A stretch of DNA of 64,000 bases from Shinella pollutisoli (lineage in GTDB: Bacteria; Pseudomonadota; Alphaproteobacteria; Rhizobiales; Rhizobiaceae). The notes under the pieces were generated by a model, which saw nothing but the letters and a program-made list of their open reading frames with translations, had not been told where the DNA came from and did not search any database. The stretch is taken from positions 1 through 64,000 of the forward strand of contig NZ_JANFDG010000006.1 of the NCBI RefSeq assembly GCF_024609765.1, given 5' to 3'. The translations under genes and the position numbers were made by a program. This document shows, piece after piece, positions 8,977-18,880 of this stretch (positions within the stretch are counted from its first letter, which is position 1; each line of letters begins with the position of its first letter).

Positions 8977-9759
8977 TCAGAGCGTCAGCGCAAGGGCGAA
9001 GAGCAGGGCCGCCTCGGCGAGCTGCTGGGTGGCGCCGATCGTGTCGCCGGTATGGCCGCCGATCTTGCCCATCACGACGCGGTTGAAGCCGAGGACGGCG
9101 GCGAGCGCGCCGGCGAGCGCGAGCACGAGCGAAAACAGCGTGGCATGCGGCAGGAGCAGGACGACGGCGAGCGCCGTGCCGGAAGCGAGCGCCAGACGCG
9201 TCGCCGCCGGCTGCGGCTCGCCGACGGAGGCGGCCACGCCGTCACGGCGGGCCGGCGGCAGCAGCGACCAGTGCCAGACCATCGCCGTGCGGCTCGCCGC
9301 CGCGACGGCGACGAGCGCCATGCCGAGGCCGGACGGCGTGAGCGCCGCCGCGAGCCCGGCGATGGCGGCGGCGCGCAGGCCGAAGGAGAGCACGAGCGCG
9401 ACGACGCCGTAGGCGCCGGCACGGCTGTCCTTCATGATGGCGAGCGCGCCCTCCCGGTCCCTGCCGCCGCCGATGCCGTCGGCGCTGTCGGAGAGGCCGT
9501 CCTCGTGCAGCGCGCCGGTGACGAGCGTGGCGAGCGCGAGCGTGGCGAAGGCGAGGAGGGCCGGCGGGGCACCGACGGCGGCGAGGATCGCGGCAAAGGC
9601 CGCGGCCGGCAGCGCGATCAGCGCGCCGGCGAGCGGGAAGGCGCGCACCGCCCGGCTCAGCCGCCCGTCATGGCCGGCGAAATGGCGCTCCGGCACCGGC
9701 AGGCGCGACAGGAAGGCGACGGAGCGGGCGGTGTCGTCGATGAAAGAGGGGATGTCCAC
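8977..9759 (-). CDS. cobS: Adenosylcobinamide-GDP ribazoletransferase (cobalamin synthase)
   Basis: 260-residue polytopic membrane protein that joins adenosylcobinamide-GDP with alpha-ribazole (phosphate) in the last steps of cobalamin assembly. Visible CobS motifs are the N-terminal FLSRLPVP, HEDGLSDSADGIGGGRDR (about 80-97) with the acidic metal-binding residues, and GGHTGDTIGA near the C-terminus. The start is GTG at 9759 behind AGAAGGACC; the open frame continues upstream but without family sequence. It is divergent from cobT, which makes the lower-ligand nucleotide used by this enzyme. Confidence 0.93.
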   Translation of the reverse strand: MDIPSFIDDTARSVAFLSRLPVPERHFAGHDGRLSRAVRAFPLAGALIALPAAAFAAILAAVGAPPALLAFATLALATLVTGALHEDGLSDSADGIGGGRDREGALAIMKDSRAGAYGVVALVLSFGLRAAAIAGLAAALTPSGLGMALVAVAAASRTAMVWHWSLLPPARRDGVAASVGEPQPAATRLALASGTALAVVLLLPHATLFSLVLALAGALAAVLGFNRVVMGKIGGHTGDTIGATQQLAEAALLFALALTL

Positions 9760-9933
9760 GTTCGAGGGTCCTTCTGATGTCGCGCGATGGCGGGTGCCTT
9801 CGCCGCGTCGTCCGCTCCCCGACGGGGAGGCCGCCGCGACGTGGCGGGTGGTGCGATCCGCCGGCGTGCACGGGTCCGGGCCGCCCGCCCGGGCCTTCCC
9901 CGCCGAGGGGAGGGCAAGGCGGGCGGGAGGCAT

Positions 9934-9965
9934 CCGACATCGCATGGCGCAAATGCGGTTGTCGG
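9934..9965 (+). promoter_or_regulatory. Imperfect hairpin in the cobT leader
   Basis: CCGACA-T-CGCAT pairs with ATGCG-GT-TGTCGG around GGCGCA, ending 73 nt before the cobT start. It is the only strong dyad in the 279-nt cobS-cobT intergenic region. No B12-box or full cobalamin-riboswitch core was recognised, so a regulatory role is only a suggestion. Confidence 0.35.
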
Positions 9966-10038
9966 ACTCGCGCCCGGCCTCTATTAGGAGACACCAAATG
10001 CCTGCCTTTGAAAGCCCGAACCCGAGGAATTCCCCAAG

Positions 10039-11055
10039 ATGAGTGCCAGCGGCCTGCCGTTCGATGACTTCCGTGAATTGCTGCGCAACCTGCCGGGGCC
10101 GGATTCGGCGGCGCTTTCGGCCGCGCGCGCGCGCGACGCCGAGCTCACCAAGCCGCCGGGCGCGCTCGGCCGGCTGGAGGAGATCGCCTTCTGGCTCGCC
10201 GCCTGGACCGGGCGCAAGCCCGCCGTCACGCGCCCGCTCGTCGCCATCTTCGCCGGCAACCACGGCGTCACCAAGCAGGCCATCACGCCCTTCCCGCCGT
10301 CGGTGACGGCGCAGATGGTGGAGAATTTCGCCGCCGGCGGTGCGGCGATCAACCAGATCTGCATCGCCCACGACCTCGGCCTCAAGGTCTTCGACCTCGC
10401 GCTCGACTATCCGACCGCCGACATCACCGAGGCGCCGGCGCTGTCGGAGCGCGACTGCGCGGCGACCATGGCCTTCGGCATGGAGGCGGTGGCCGGCGGC
10501 ACGGATCTGCTCTGCATCGGCGAGATGGGCATCGGCAACACGACGATCGCCGCGGCGATCAACCTCGCGCTCTACGGCGGCACGGCCGAGGAGTGGGTCG
10601 GGCCCGGCACCGGCTCCACCGGCCCGCTCCTGGAGCGCAAGATCGCCGCCGTCGAGAAGGCGGTGGCGCTTCACCGCGCGCATCTCGCCGACCCGCTGGA
10701 GGTGCTGCGCCGGCTCGGCGGGCGCGAGCTCGCGGCCATGGCCGGCGCGATCCTGGCCGCGCGCATGCAGAAGATCCCCGTCATCATCGACGGCTACGTG
10801 GCGACTGCGGCGGGCGCGGTCCTGCGCGCCGCCAATCCGTCCGCCCTCGACCATTGCCTGATCGGCCACGTCTCGGCCGAGCCCGGCCACCTGAAATCGA
10901 TCGAGAAGCTCGGCAAGACGCCGCTGCTCGCCCTCGGCATGCGGCTCGGCGAGGGCACGGGGGCCGCACTTGCCGCCGGCATCGTCAAGGCGGCGGCGGC
11001 CTGCCATTCCGGCATGGCGACCTTCGCGCAGGCCGGCGTCAGCAACCAGGCGTGA
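10039..11055 (+). CDS. cobT: Nicotinate-nucleotide--dimethylbenzimidazole phosphoribosyltransferase
   Basis: 338 residues, normal for CobT. The enzyme transfers phosphoribose from nicotinate mononucleotide to 5,6-dimethylbenzimidazole, giving alpha-ribazole phosphate for CobS. Characteristic stretches are [10 protein letters not shown] (about 36), FAGNHGVT (about 72), [15 protein letters not shown] (about 160) and the C-terminal [14 protein letters not shown] with the catalytic Glu. The ATG at 10039 follows GAGGAA. It reads away from cobS and is followed by dgkA after 13 nt. Confidence 0.95.
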   Translation: MSASGLPFDDFRELLRNLPGPDSAALSAARARDAELTKPPGALGRLEEIAFWLAAWTGRKPAVTRPLVAIFAGNHGVTKQAITPFPPSVTAQMVENFAAGGAAINQICIAHDLGLKVFDLALDYPTADITEAPALSERDCAATMAFGMEAVAGGTDLLCIGEMGIGNTTIAAAINLALYGGTAEEWVGPGTGSTGPLLERKIAAVEKAVALHRAHLADPLEVLRRLGGRELAAMAGAILAARMQKIPVIIDGYVATAAGAVLRAANPSALDHCLIGHVSAEPGHLKSIEKLGKTPLLALGMRLGEGTGAALAAGIVKAAAACHSGMATFAQAGVSNQA

Positions 11056-11068
11056 GCGGGCGGCACCG

Positions 11069-11452
11069 ATGCAGGAGGGACCGATCCGCAAGAAGACCGG
11101 CTTCAGGCATTTCCTGGCCGCCGCCACCTATTCGGCCGGCGGCGCGCGGCGGCTGATCGGCGAGGCGGCCTTCCGCCAGGAGGTCGCGGCCTTCCTCGCG
11201 ACGCTCGCCGTCTTCGCGCTCGTCGGCGCAACCGCGCTGCACTATGCGGCGATGACCCTGCTGTTCCTGCTGATGATGGCCTTCGAGGCGATCAACACGG
11301 CGATCGAGGAGATCGTCGACCGGCTTTCGCCGGAGATCTCCGACATGGCGCGGCACGCCAAGGACCTCGGCTCCTTCGCCTGCTTCTGCATGATCCTCGC
11401 CAACGGCGGCTGGGCCGCCTATGTGGTGATCGTCTCGCTATTCTTCCAATGA
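11069..11452 (+). CDS. dgkA: Diacylglycerol kinase, prokaryotic type
   Basis: 127-residue integral membrane kinase with three transmembrane helices. It recycles diacylglycerol to phosphatidic acid. Family motifs are EAAFRQE near residue 33 and [17 protein letters not shown] near 70, which carries the catalytic Glu, followed by AKDLGSFA. The ATG at 11069 has the family N-terminus directly after it. It probably shares a transcript with cobT. In a Gram-negative cell the diacylglycerol comes mainly from phosphoglycerol transfer, so a functional link to the LtaS-like enzyme at 38806-40779 is possible. Confidence 0.93.
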   Translation: MQEGPIRKKTGFRHFLAAATYSAGGARRLIGEAAFRQEVAAFLATLAVFALVGATALHYAAMTLLFLLMMAFEAINTAIEEIVDRLSPEISDMARHAKDLGSFACFCMILANGGWAAYVVIVSLFFQ

Positions 11453-11459
11453 CAAGGGA

Positions 11460-12995
<1,536 letters not shown>

Positions 12996-13005
12996 CACGG
13001 ATTGC

Positions 13006-13023
13006 AACGGTTGCGATACCGTT
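13006..13023. promoter_or_regulatory. Perfect 6-6-6 inverted repeat upstream of the histidine kinase
   Basis: AACGGT, six bases (TGCGAT), then ACCGTT lies 11 bp upstream of the preferred kinase start at 12995, in the divergent region shared with the SNase-like gene. The geometry is that of an operator for a dimeric regulator; no regulator is identified. Confidence 0.35.
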
Positions 13024-13108
13024 GAATTCTAGGGTGGAATCCTTAAGAAGATGCTGCCGCGAATAAACCATTCGCGAACCATTCCGATGTTTTCCGAGGA
13101 CCGATGCC

Positions 13109-13675
13109 ATGGGCCTTTCGAGGCGCGCCCGCGACGCCGGTGTCGCCATCGCCATCCTGGCGCTGACCGGGCTCGTCGTGCTGCGCGTCTCCGGCGGGCA
13201 GGGCGAGGCGGTGACGGGCATCGCGCGCGCCGTCGACGGCGACACGCTGACGCTCGGCCGCCACCGCATCCGCCTCGTCGGCATCGACGCGCCGGAGCTG
13301 GCGCAGACCTGCCGGCGCGACGGCGCCGAATGGCGCTGCGGGGCGGCCGCGCGCGGCCGGCTCGGCGAGTTGCTGCGGGCAGGGCCCGTCACCTGCGAGG
13401 CGCGGCGCAACGACCGCTACGGCCGCATGCTCGCCCGCTGCACGACGGCCGGCGGCGACCTCGGTGCACGGCTGGTGCGCGAGGGGCTCGCCGTCGCCTA
13501 TGGCGGCTACGAGGAGGAGGAGGCGCTGGCGCAGGCCGAGCGCGGCGGGCTGTGGGGTGCCGAGTTCGAGCGGCCGCAGGACTGGCGCCGCCTCACCGGC
13601 CGGCCCTCCGAGGAGCGGCACCCGGCGGAGCCGGGAGTCCTCGACAGGATGCGCGGGGTCCTCGGGCTGGAATGA
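13109..13675 (+). CDS. Thermonuclease (SNase-like) family protein, membrane-anchored or secreted
   Basis: 188 residues. An N-terminal hydrophobic segment (about 11-28) targets it to the membrane or periplasm. The SNase core contains AVDGDTLTL, HRIRLVGIDAPE (catalytic Arg and acidic metal ligands), RNDRYGRMLARC and LVREGLAVAY. Family members cleave DNA or RNA with Ca2+, but many bacterial versions have untested activity. The ATG at 13109 follows GAGGACC. It is followed 13 nt later by the UDG-like gene on the same strand. Confidence 0.86.
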   Translation: MGLSRRARDAGVAIAILALTGLVVLRVSGGQGEAVTGIARAVDGDTLTLGRHRIRLVGIDAPELAQTCRRDGAEWRCGAAARGRLGELLRAGPVTCEARRNDRYGRMLARCTTAGGDLGARLVREGLAVAYGGYEEEEALAQAERGGLWGAEFERPQDWRRLTGRPSEERHPAEPGVLDRMRGVLGLE

Positions 13676-13688
13676 ACGGACGGACGCC

Positions 13689-14309
13689 ATGACGGAGGAC
13701 ATCGCCGCGCTGAGCGCCGCCATCGCCGCCTGCCGCCTCTGTCGCGACGCGCCGGCGCGCGGGGACCCGCTGCCGCACGAGCCGCGGCCGGTGGCGGTGC
13801 TGTCGGCCACCGCGCGCATCCTGATCGCCGGGCAGGCGCCGGGGCTCAGGGTGCACGAGAGCGGCCTGCCCTTCAACGACGCCTCGGGCGACCGGCTGCG
13901 CGACTGGCTCGGCGTGACGCGCGAGGCGTTCTACGATCCCTCGAAATTCGCCATCGTGCCGATGGGATTCTGCTTTCCCGGCTACGACGCCAAGGGCAGC
14001 GACCTGTCGCCCCGGCGCGAATGCGCGCCGCTCTGGCGGGCGCGGGTGATGGCGGCCATGCCGCAGGTCGAGCTGGTGCTGGCGATCGGCCAGTACGCGC
14101 AGGCCTGGCACCTCGGCAGCGCGCGGGCGAAGGGCATGACGGAGACGGTGCGCGACTGGCGCCGGCATCTTTTCGGCGACGATCCGCCGGCCGTGCTGGC
14201 GCTGCCCCACCCGAGCTGGCGCAACACCGCCTGGCTGAAGCGCAATCCGTGGTTTGCCGACGAAGTGCTGCCGGAACTGCGAAAGCGGGTGAAAACTCTG
14301 GCCTTCTGA
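13689..14309 (+). CDS. Uracil-DNA glycosylase-like family protein
   Basis: 206 residues of the UDG fold. It has an N-terminal CRLC pair near residue 15-18, the active-site-like segment LIAGQAPGLRVHESGLPFND (about 45-64) and a C-terminal LPHPSWRN replacing the usual HPSP-type loop. Further Cys residues in GFCFPG and RRECAPLW could complete an Fe-S cluster like that of family 4/5 UDGs; this is inferred. It begins at 13689, 13 nt after the SNase-like gene, so the two are probably cotranscribed. Activity on uracil is not certain. Confidence 0.82.
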   Translation: MTEDIAALSAAIAACRLCRDAPARGDPLPHEPRPVAVLSATARILIAGQAPGLRVHESGLPFNDASGDRLRDWLGVTREAFYDPSKFAIVPMGFCFPGYDAKGSDLSPRRECAPLWRARVMAAMPQVELVLAIGQYAQAWHLGSARAKGMTETVRDWRRHLFGDDPPAVLALPHPSWRNTAWLKRNPWFADEVLPELRKRVKTLAF

Positions 14310-14374
14310 AACGTATTTCTTTCATTTCCCGTCTTTCCGGGTATATGAGAAAAATAAATTTCGTGAGGAGACCC

Positions 14375-14863
14375 ATGGACCGCCTGGACCGCAAGATCCT
14401 GCGCCTGCTGCAGGAAGATTCCACCCTCGCCGTCGCCGACGTCGCCAAGAAGGTCGGCCTGTCGACCACGCCCTGCTGGCGGCGCATCCAGAAGATGGAG
14501 GAGGACGGCGTCATCCGCAAGCGGGTGGCGCTGCTCGACCCGGTCAAGGTCAACACGCGCGTCACGGTCTTCGTGTCGATCCGCACCAATGCCCATTCGA
14601 TCGAGTGGCTGAAGCGCTTCTCCGAGGTGGTCGGCGAGTTCCCCGAGGTGGTCGAGTTCTACCGCATGAGCGGCGACGTCGACTACCTGCTGCGCGTCGT
14701 CGTGCCGGACATCGCCGCCTACGACGCTTTCTACAAGCGGCTGATCGCCCGCATCGAGATCCGCGACGTCTCCTCCGCCTTCGCCATGGAGCAGATCAAG
14801 TACACGACCGAGCTGCCGCTCGACTACATGGTGGTGGACAACCAGAAGAGCGGCGAGGAATAG
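14375..14863 (+). CDS. Lrp/AsnC family transcriptional regulator
   Basis: 162 residues. The N-terminal winged helix-turn-helix begins MDRLDRKILRLLQEDSTLAV, with recognition helix STTPCWRRIQKMEEDGVI (about 28-47). The C-terminal RAM domain (about 65-150) contains YRMSGDVDYLLRVVVPD, the amino-acid-sensing and oligomerisation part. The ATG at 14375 follows GTGAGGAGACCC. The upstream 65 bases are AT-rich, fitting its own promoter. The target genes and effector are unknown; the nearest candidate targets are the converging AlkD-like operon and itself. Confidence 0.92.
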   Translation: MDRLDRKILRLLQEDSTLAVADVAKKVGLSTTPCWRRIQKMEEDGVIRKRVALLDPVKVNTRVTVFVSIRTNAHSIEWLKRFSEVVGEFPEVVEFYRMSGDVDYLLRVVVPDIAAYDAFYKRLIARIEIRDVSSAFAMEQIKYTTELPLDYMVVDNQKSGEE

Positions 14864-14871
14864 GCCGTCGC

Positions 14872-15558
14872 TCAGCGTTTGATCCGGGCGATCCGCTTCT
14901 CGTCCGTCAGCGCGCGCAGCGCGTCGCGGCCGATCCAGCGCGCGGTGCGGTCCTCGCTTCCGGCGAGTTTTTGCGCGAGCGCCAGCGCCGGGGCGTGACA
15001 GGCACGGGAGCGCTTGCCGACGTTGCGCAGCGCCCAGTTGACCGCCTTGCGGACGAAGTTGCGCGGGTCGGTCGCGTGCCGCGCGACGAGATCGAGCCAG
15101 CCGATCAGCGTGGCGTCCGGTTCTTGTTTCAGGTGGACGGCGGCGCCGGCGATCATCGCGAAGGCGGTGCGCCGCACGAATTCGCGCTCGTCCTCCGCGA
15201 ATTCGGCGATCAGCCCGGTGAGGCCGGCCGAAACGAAGATGTCGGCCGCGCCGTCGACGATCTCCCAGGAATCGAAATCGCCGGCGAGGCGGCGTGCCTC
15301 GTCCGGCGTCAGCTTTTTCGGCTCCAGCGTGTAGAGCGCGAGCATGCGCGCCTCGCGCACGTCCGTCTCCCAGAGGCGGAAGGCGCGGGCATGGTCCCTG
15401 CCGACGGTGCGGGCGATCCGGGCGAGATTCGGGTTGGAAATGCCGAGCGCCGTGTCGGTGACGATGCCGTAGCGCCCCATGCCGGCGACGGTCTCCTCCG
15501 AGCGCAGGCTGCGCAGATGCGCCAGGATCTCGCCGGCGCCGGAGGAGGGGCCGATCAT
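14872..15558 (-). CDS. AlkD-like DNA alkylation repair protein
   Basis: 228 residues of the ALK (HEAT-like helical repeat) fold. Conserved stretches include YGI near residue 31, SNPNLARIAR, LWETDVREARMLALY and SWEIVDGAADIF, where the Trp and Asp match the DNA-binding/catalytic surface of AlkD-type glycosylases, and FVRKAVNWALRNVGK. The family removes alkylated bases such as 7-methylguanine. The gene overlaps the upstream dehydrogenase gene by 4 nt and converges on the AsnC gene with an 8-nt gap. Confidence 0.85.
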   Translation of the reverse strand: MIGPSSGAGEILAHLRSLRSEETVAGMGRYGIVTDTALGISNPNLARIARTVGRDHARAFRLWETDVREARMLALYTLEPKKLTPDEARRLAGDFDSWEIVDGAADIFVSAGLTGLIAEFAEDEREFVRRTAFAMIAGAAVHLKQEPDATLIGWLDLVARHATDPRNFVRKAVNWALRNVGKRSRACHAPALALAQKLAGSEDRTARWIGRDALRALTDEKRIARIKR

Positions 15559-16427
15559 CTGCGTTCCAGCCGCGCCAGCAGCGAGGACGTGTCCCAGCGG
15601 CTGCCGCCCATCTCCTGCACGTCGGCATAGAACTGGTCGACCAGCGCGGTGACGGGGAGCTTGGCGCCGTTGCGGCGGGCCTCGGAAAGCACGATGTCGA
15701 GGTCCTTGCGCATCCAGTCGACGGCGAAGCCGTGGTCGTATTTGCCGGCGTTCATCGTCTTGTGGCGGTTCTCCATCTGCCAGGAGCCGGCGGCCCCCTT
15801 GGAGATCACCTCGACCACCTTCTCGATGTCGAGGCCGGCCTTCTTGCCGAAATGGATGCCTTCTGCGAGGCCCTGGACGAGGCCGGCGATGCAGATCTGG
15901 TTGATCATCTTGGTGAGCTGGCCGGCGCCCGCCGGGCCCATCAGGCCGACCATGCGGGCATAGGCGTCGATCACCGGCCGCGCCTTTTCAAACGTCGCCT
16001 CGTCGCCGCCGCACATGACGGTGAGCACGCCGTTCTCCGCCCCCGCCTGGCCGCCGGAGACCGGGGCGTCGACGAAGCCGCAGCCCTTCTCCTTCGCCGC
16101 CGCGTCGAGCTCGCGGGCGACCTCGGCCGAGGCGGTGGTGTTGTCGACGAGGATCGCGCCGGGCTTCATGCCTTCCAGCACGCCGCCCTTCGCGACCGTC
16201 ACCGAGCGCAGGTCGTCGTCGTTGCCGACGCAGGTGAAGACGAAATCGGCGTCCTTCGCGGCCTCCGCCGGCGTGCGGAACGCCTTGCCGCCGAATTCGG
16301 CGGCCCATTTCTCCGCCTTGGCGAAGGTGCGGTTGTAGACCGCGACGTCATGGCCGCCCTTGACCTTCAGATGACCCGCCATGGGATAGCCCATGACGCC
16401 GAGACCGATGAATGCGACTTTTGCCAT
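15555..16427 (-). CDS. 3-hydroxyisobutyrate dehydrogenase / tartronate semialdehyde reductase family enzyme
   Basis: 290 residues. The Rossmann motif is FIGLGVMGYPMAGHL (about 5-19). The substrate-binding signature is FVDAPVSGGQAGAENG (about 117-132), and the catalytic-Lys region is GAGQLTKMINQI (about 166-177). These define the beta-hydroxyacid dehydrogenase family, which oxidises short 3-hydroxy acids with NAD(P). The exact substrate is not certain. The start is backed by a near-perfect AGGAGGT site. It forms a two-gene unit with the AlkD-like gene. Confidence 0.9.
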   Translation of the reverse strand: MAKVAFIGLGVMGYPMAGHLKVKGGHDVAVYNRTFAKAEKWAAEFGGKAFRTPAEAAKDADFVFTCVGNDDDLRSVTVAKGGVLEGMKPGAILVDNTTASAEVARELDAAAKEKGCGFVDAPVSGGQAGAENGVLTVMCGGDEATFEKARPVIDAYARMVGLMGPAGAGQLTKMINQICIAGLVQGLAEGIHFGKKAGLDIEKVVEVISKGAAGSWQMENRHKTMNAGKYDHGFAVDWMRKDLDIVLSEARRNGAKLPVTALVDQFYADVQEMGGSRWDTSSLLARLERR

Positions 16428-16519
16428 GCCGTAACCTCCTGCAATGCGATGGCGAAGGTGTAGCGGATCGGCGGCAGAGTCGGAAGGGTTGTTGTGTCGG
16501 GAAGGATGTTACGCCGTCA

Positions 16520-16675
16520 TACCCCCCTCTGCCCTGCCGGGCATCTCCCCCTCAAGGGGGGAGATCGGATGGAGCGCCGTCTCGCCCGTCTTGGGCGATG
16601 CAATTTGAGCGAGGTTTCCGCCACTTGCCGATCTCCCCCCTTGAGGGGAGATGGCCGGCAGGGCAGAGGGGGGTA
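16520..16675. repeat. Large inverted pair of intergenic mosaic repeats
   Basis: Arm 16520-16565 (TACCCCCCTCTGCCCTGCCG, then CATCTCCCCCTCAAGGGGG) and arm 16631-16675 (ATCTCCCCCCTTGAGGGGAG, then GCCGGCAGGGCAGAGGGG) are near reverse complements separated by 65 bp, so the transcript could fold into a long stem. Related single arms occur at 45960-45990 and 46392-46438. This pair fills most of the 293-bp gap between the dehydrogenase and methyltransferase genes. Confidence 0.7.
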
Positions 16676-16720
16676 ACAAGACCGGGACGCGTCCCGTGTT
16701 CTCTACAAGCCGAGGGTCTG

Positions 16721-17536
16721 TCAGCCGCGATATTTCGCGATCACCAGATGGCCGGCGATCGGCTCGCCTTCCTCCATGCGCACGGTGATGCCGGTCATCT
16801 CCACGAGGTCGAAGCCGGTCTCGTCGAGGCGCTGGCGGACATAGGCCGCGGCATGGGCGAAGCGCTGGTGCGGGCCGACCATGAAGGGGCGGCCGCCGAA
16901 GGTCTCTTCGGGCAGCGTCTCCGAGGAAAAGGCGAAGAGGCCGCCGGGCACGAGATTGTCGGCGGCGCCGAAGAACAGCGGCTCCAGCGCGCCGAGATAG
17001 GGCAGCACGTCGGTCGCGGTGACGAGGTCGAAGGGCTCGTCCTCGTTGTCGTCGAGGAAGTCGACGGCCTCGGCGACGTAGAGCGTCTCGTAGAGGTCCT
17101 TGTCGTGAGCGACCTCGACCATGTTCTCCGAGAGGTCGACGCCGGTGATGTCGTCGGCCATGTCGCGCAGCGCCCCGCCGGTGAGCCCCGTGCCGCAGCC
17201 GAGGTCGAGCACGCGCGCGAACGGGCCGAGGCCGAGCGCCTGCAGGCGCTGGCGCAGAAGCAGCGGCACGCAGTAGCCGAGCTGGTCGACCAGCACGGTG
17301 TCGAAGACCTCGGCATGCTGGTCGAAGAGCGTGGCGACATAGGCGTCGGGCGCCTTTTCCGGCGTGTCGCCGCGGCCCATCGAGGCGAGCCGGACGGCCG
17401 CGCCGCCGTGGTCCTCGGGGTCGATGGCGAGAACCTCCGCATAGGCGCGGGCGGCGGCGTCGAAATCGCCGGCCTTTTCCAGGGCAAGCGCGCGGTTGTA
17501 GGCGTCGGCGAGCGCCTCTTCGTCGATCTTCTTCAT
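16721..17536 (-). CDS. SAM-dependent methyltransferase with N-terminal TPR-like segment
   Basis: 271 residues. Residues 1-45 form a TPR-like helical pair (ALADAYNRALALEKAGDFDA, then EVLAIDP). The class I methyltransferase domain has motif I VLDLGCGTGLTGG (about 110-122), GVDLSENM (about 132) and DLVTATDVLPYLG (about 172). Similar TPR-methyltransferase proteins are common in rhizobia with unknown acceptor. Start is ATG at 17536. It is divergent from the DUF2270 gene. Confidence 0.84.
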   Translation of the reverse strand: MKKIDEEALADAYNRALALEKAGDFDAAARAYAEVLAIDPEDHGGAAVRLASMGRGDTPEKAPDAYVATLFDQHAEVFDTVLVDQLGYCVPLLLRQRLQALGLGPFARVLDLGCGTGLTGGALRDMADDITGVDLSENMVEVAHDKDLYETLYVAEAVDFLDDNEDEPFDLVTATDVLPYLGALEPLFFGAADNLVPGGLFAFSSETLPEETFGGRPFMVGPHQRFAHAAAYVRQRLDETGFDLVEMTGITVRMEEGEPIAGHLVIAKYRG

Positions 17537-17663
17537 GGGGGCGTCTCATAGGCCTGGACACGCGCTTTGGCAATGGCGGCGCGCGCGGCCGAATTAGACG
17601 TTTATCAATCGATGAAAGAGGCGCATGATCGCCGCAAGACCAAAAAGACCAGGGAGGAATGCC

Positions 17664-18392
17664 ATGCCCGCCGATATGCCCCCGCTGCCGCTTCCCGCCG
17701 AGGCGATGCGGCGGGGAAGTCCGTCGCTGCCGGCGACGCCGGTCGAGACGATCAATACGATGGTGCACTACTACCGCGGCGAGCTCGGCCGGATGGCCGG
17801 CTGGCGCGACCGCATCGACCGCACGACCAACTGGGCGATCACCGTCGTCGCGGCGCTGCTCTCCGTCTCGCTGTCGACGCCGACCTCGCATCACGGCGTG
17901 CTGCTCTTCGCCATGCTGCTCGTGACCCTGCTGCTCCTGATCGAGGCGCGGCGCTACCGCTTCTTCGACGTCTACCGGGCGCGGGTGCGCCAGCTCGAGC
18001 GGGTCTATTTCGCGGAGATCCTCAACCCGCGCGGCGGGCTTGCGGCGGACTGGGCGGCGCCGATCGCGGCAAGCCTGCGCGAGCCGGAGTTCCTGATCAG
18101 CTACCGCGACGCGGCCTGCCGGCGGCTCCGGCGCAACTATTGCTGGATGTACCTCATCCTGCTGCTCGCCTGGGGCCTGAAGATCTCGTCCACCAGCATG
18201 CAGACGTCCGTGGCGCCGGGCCGGGACATGGCGATCGCCTTCGAGCACGTCGTCGCCAATGCCGCGCTGGGGCCGATCGGCGGCGGCGTGGTGCTCGTCC
18301 TCATCGCGCTGTTCTACGCGCTGATCGCCTACGGCTCGCTCAGGGTCGACCTGTCGGACACCGAGCTCGCGCACGGCTCCGTGCATGTGTGA
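17664..18392 (+). CDS. DUF2270 integral membrane protein
   Basis: 242 residues with four hydrophobic helices (about 62-78, 83-102, 160-178 and 215-235). The family core begins TINTMVHYYRGELGRMAGWR, and includes EARRYRFFDVYRARVR and LERVYFAEILNP. Function of DUF2270 is unknown. The ATG at 17664 is preferred over 17625 because AGGGAGGAAT lies immediately upstream. No operon partner is visible; the downstream Usg gene is convergent. Confidence 0.85.
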   Translation: MPADMPPLPLPAEAMRRGSPSLPATPVETINTMVHYYRGELGRMAGWRDRIDRTTNWAITVVAALLSVSLSTPTSHHGVLLFAMLLVTLLLLIEARRYRFFDVYRARVRQLERVYFAEILNPRGGLAADWAAPIAASLREPEFLISYRDAACRRLRRNYCWMYLILLLAWGLKISSTSMQTSVAPGRDMAIAFEHVVANAALGPIGGGVVLVLIALFYALIAYGSLRVDLSDTELAHGSVHV

Positions 18393-18399
18393 GCGTTTT

Positions 18400-18444
18400 G
18401 CGCCAGTCCGGACGGAAAGCCGCTTCGCACGTTTCCCGGACCTG
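18400..18444. repeat. Dispersed dyad element, degenerate copy D
   Basis: GCGCCAGTCCGGACGGAAAG, CCGCTTCGCACGTTTCCC and GGACCTGCC follow the same order of blocks as the better conserved copies at 7946, 35346 and 62270. It lies just after the DUF2270 stop codon in the gap before the convergent Usg gene. Confidence 0.45.
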
Positions 18445-18452
18445 CCTGCCGC

Positions 18453-18731
18453 TCAGTTGATGACGAACTCGCCCTTCAGCGCGCGCCATTCCGTCGCCGA
18501 GATCAGGCGGCGGTGGACGTAGCGCACCGAATGCAGCGGGCCGTCGAGCTTCTCCTGCCAGAACTTCAGGAAGCTCTTCATCTCCGGGAAATCGGGGGCG
18601 ATGTCGTAGTGCTGCCAGATATAGGTCTGCAGGAGCTTCGGATGGTCGGGCATGCGGTAGAGGATCTGCGCCGTGGTCATGCCGTAGCCCCTGAGCTGCA
18701 GGGCCATGTCGCCTGTCGTCGTCTGTGTCAT
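18453..18731 (-). CDS. usg: Usg family protein
   Basis: 92 residues matching the alphaproteobacterial Usg family (tryptophan-operon-associated small protein): LRGYGMTTAQILYRMPDHP, LQTYIWQHYDIAPDFP and LDGPLHSVRYVHRRLIS. Its biochemical role is unknown. In some relatives usg lies near trp genes, but none is seen here. The start ATG at 18731 follows GATGAGG. Confidence 0.88.
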   Translation of the reverse strand: MTQTTTGDMALQLRGYGMTTAQILYRMPDHPKLLQTYIWQHYDIAPDFPEMKSFLKFWQEKLDGPLHSVRYVHRRLISATEWRALKGEFVIN

Positions 18732-18843
18732 CGCGGGACCTCATCCGTTGCCAGTGATGGTCCCTCGGATTGAAAGGCCGACAGGGTTAATCGAGTCTTG
18801 ACGTTTTCCCGGAAGCGGAAATATTTCTTTGAAATCAGGGTGT

Positions 18844-18871
18844 TGGCAGCACCCTTCGCCGAGTGCTGCCA
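18844..18871 (-). terminator. Hairpin at the 3' end of the amino-acid ABC operon
   Basis: TGGCAGCAC pairs with GTGCTGCCA across a 10-nt loop, starting 10 nt after the permease stop on the minus strand. There is no clean T-run, so it may stabilise or terminate the transcript. Confidence 0.45.
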
Positions 18872-18880
18872 GATTTGCGC

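Noticed and set aside
9760-10038. Cobalamin riboswitch upstream of cobT or cobS
   Set aside because: No B12-box-like core or multi-helix layout could be recognised by eye; only one hairpin is present.
9760-11127. Upstream extension of the cobS frame, antisense to cobT
   Set aside because: CobS family sequence starts at the GTG at 9759; the extension is antisense to the clear cobT gene.
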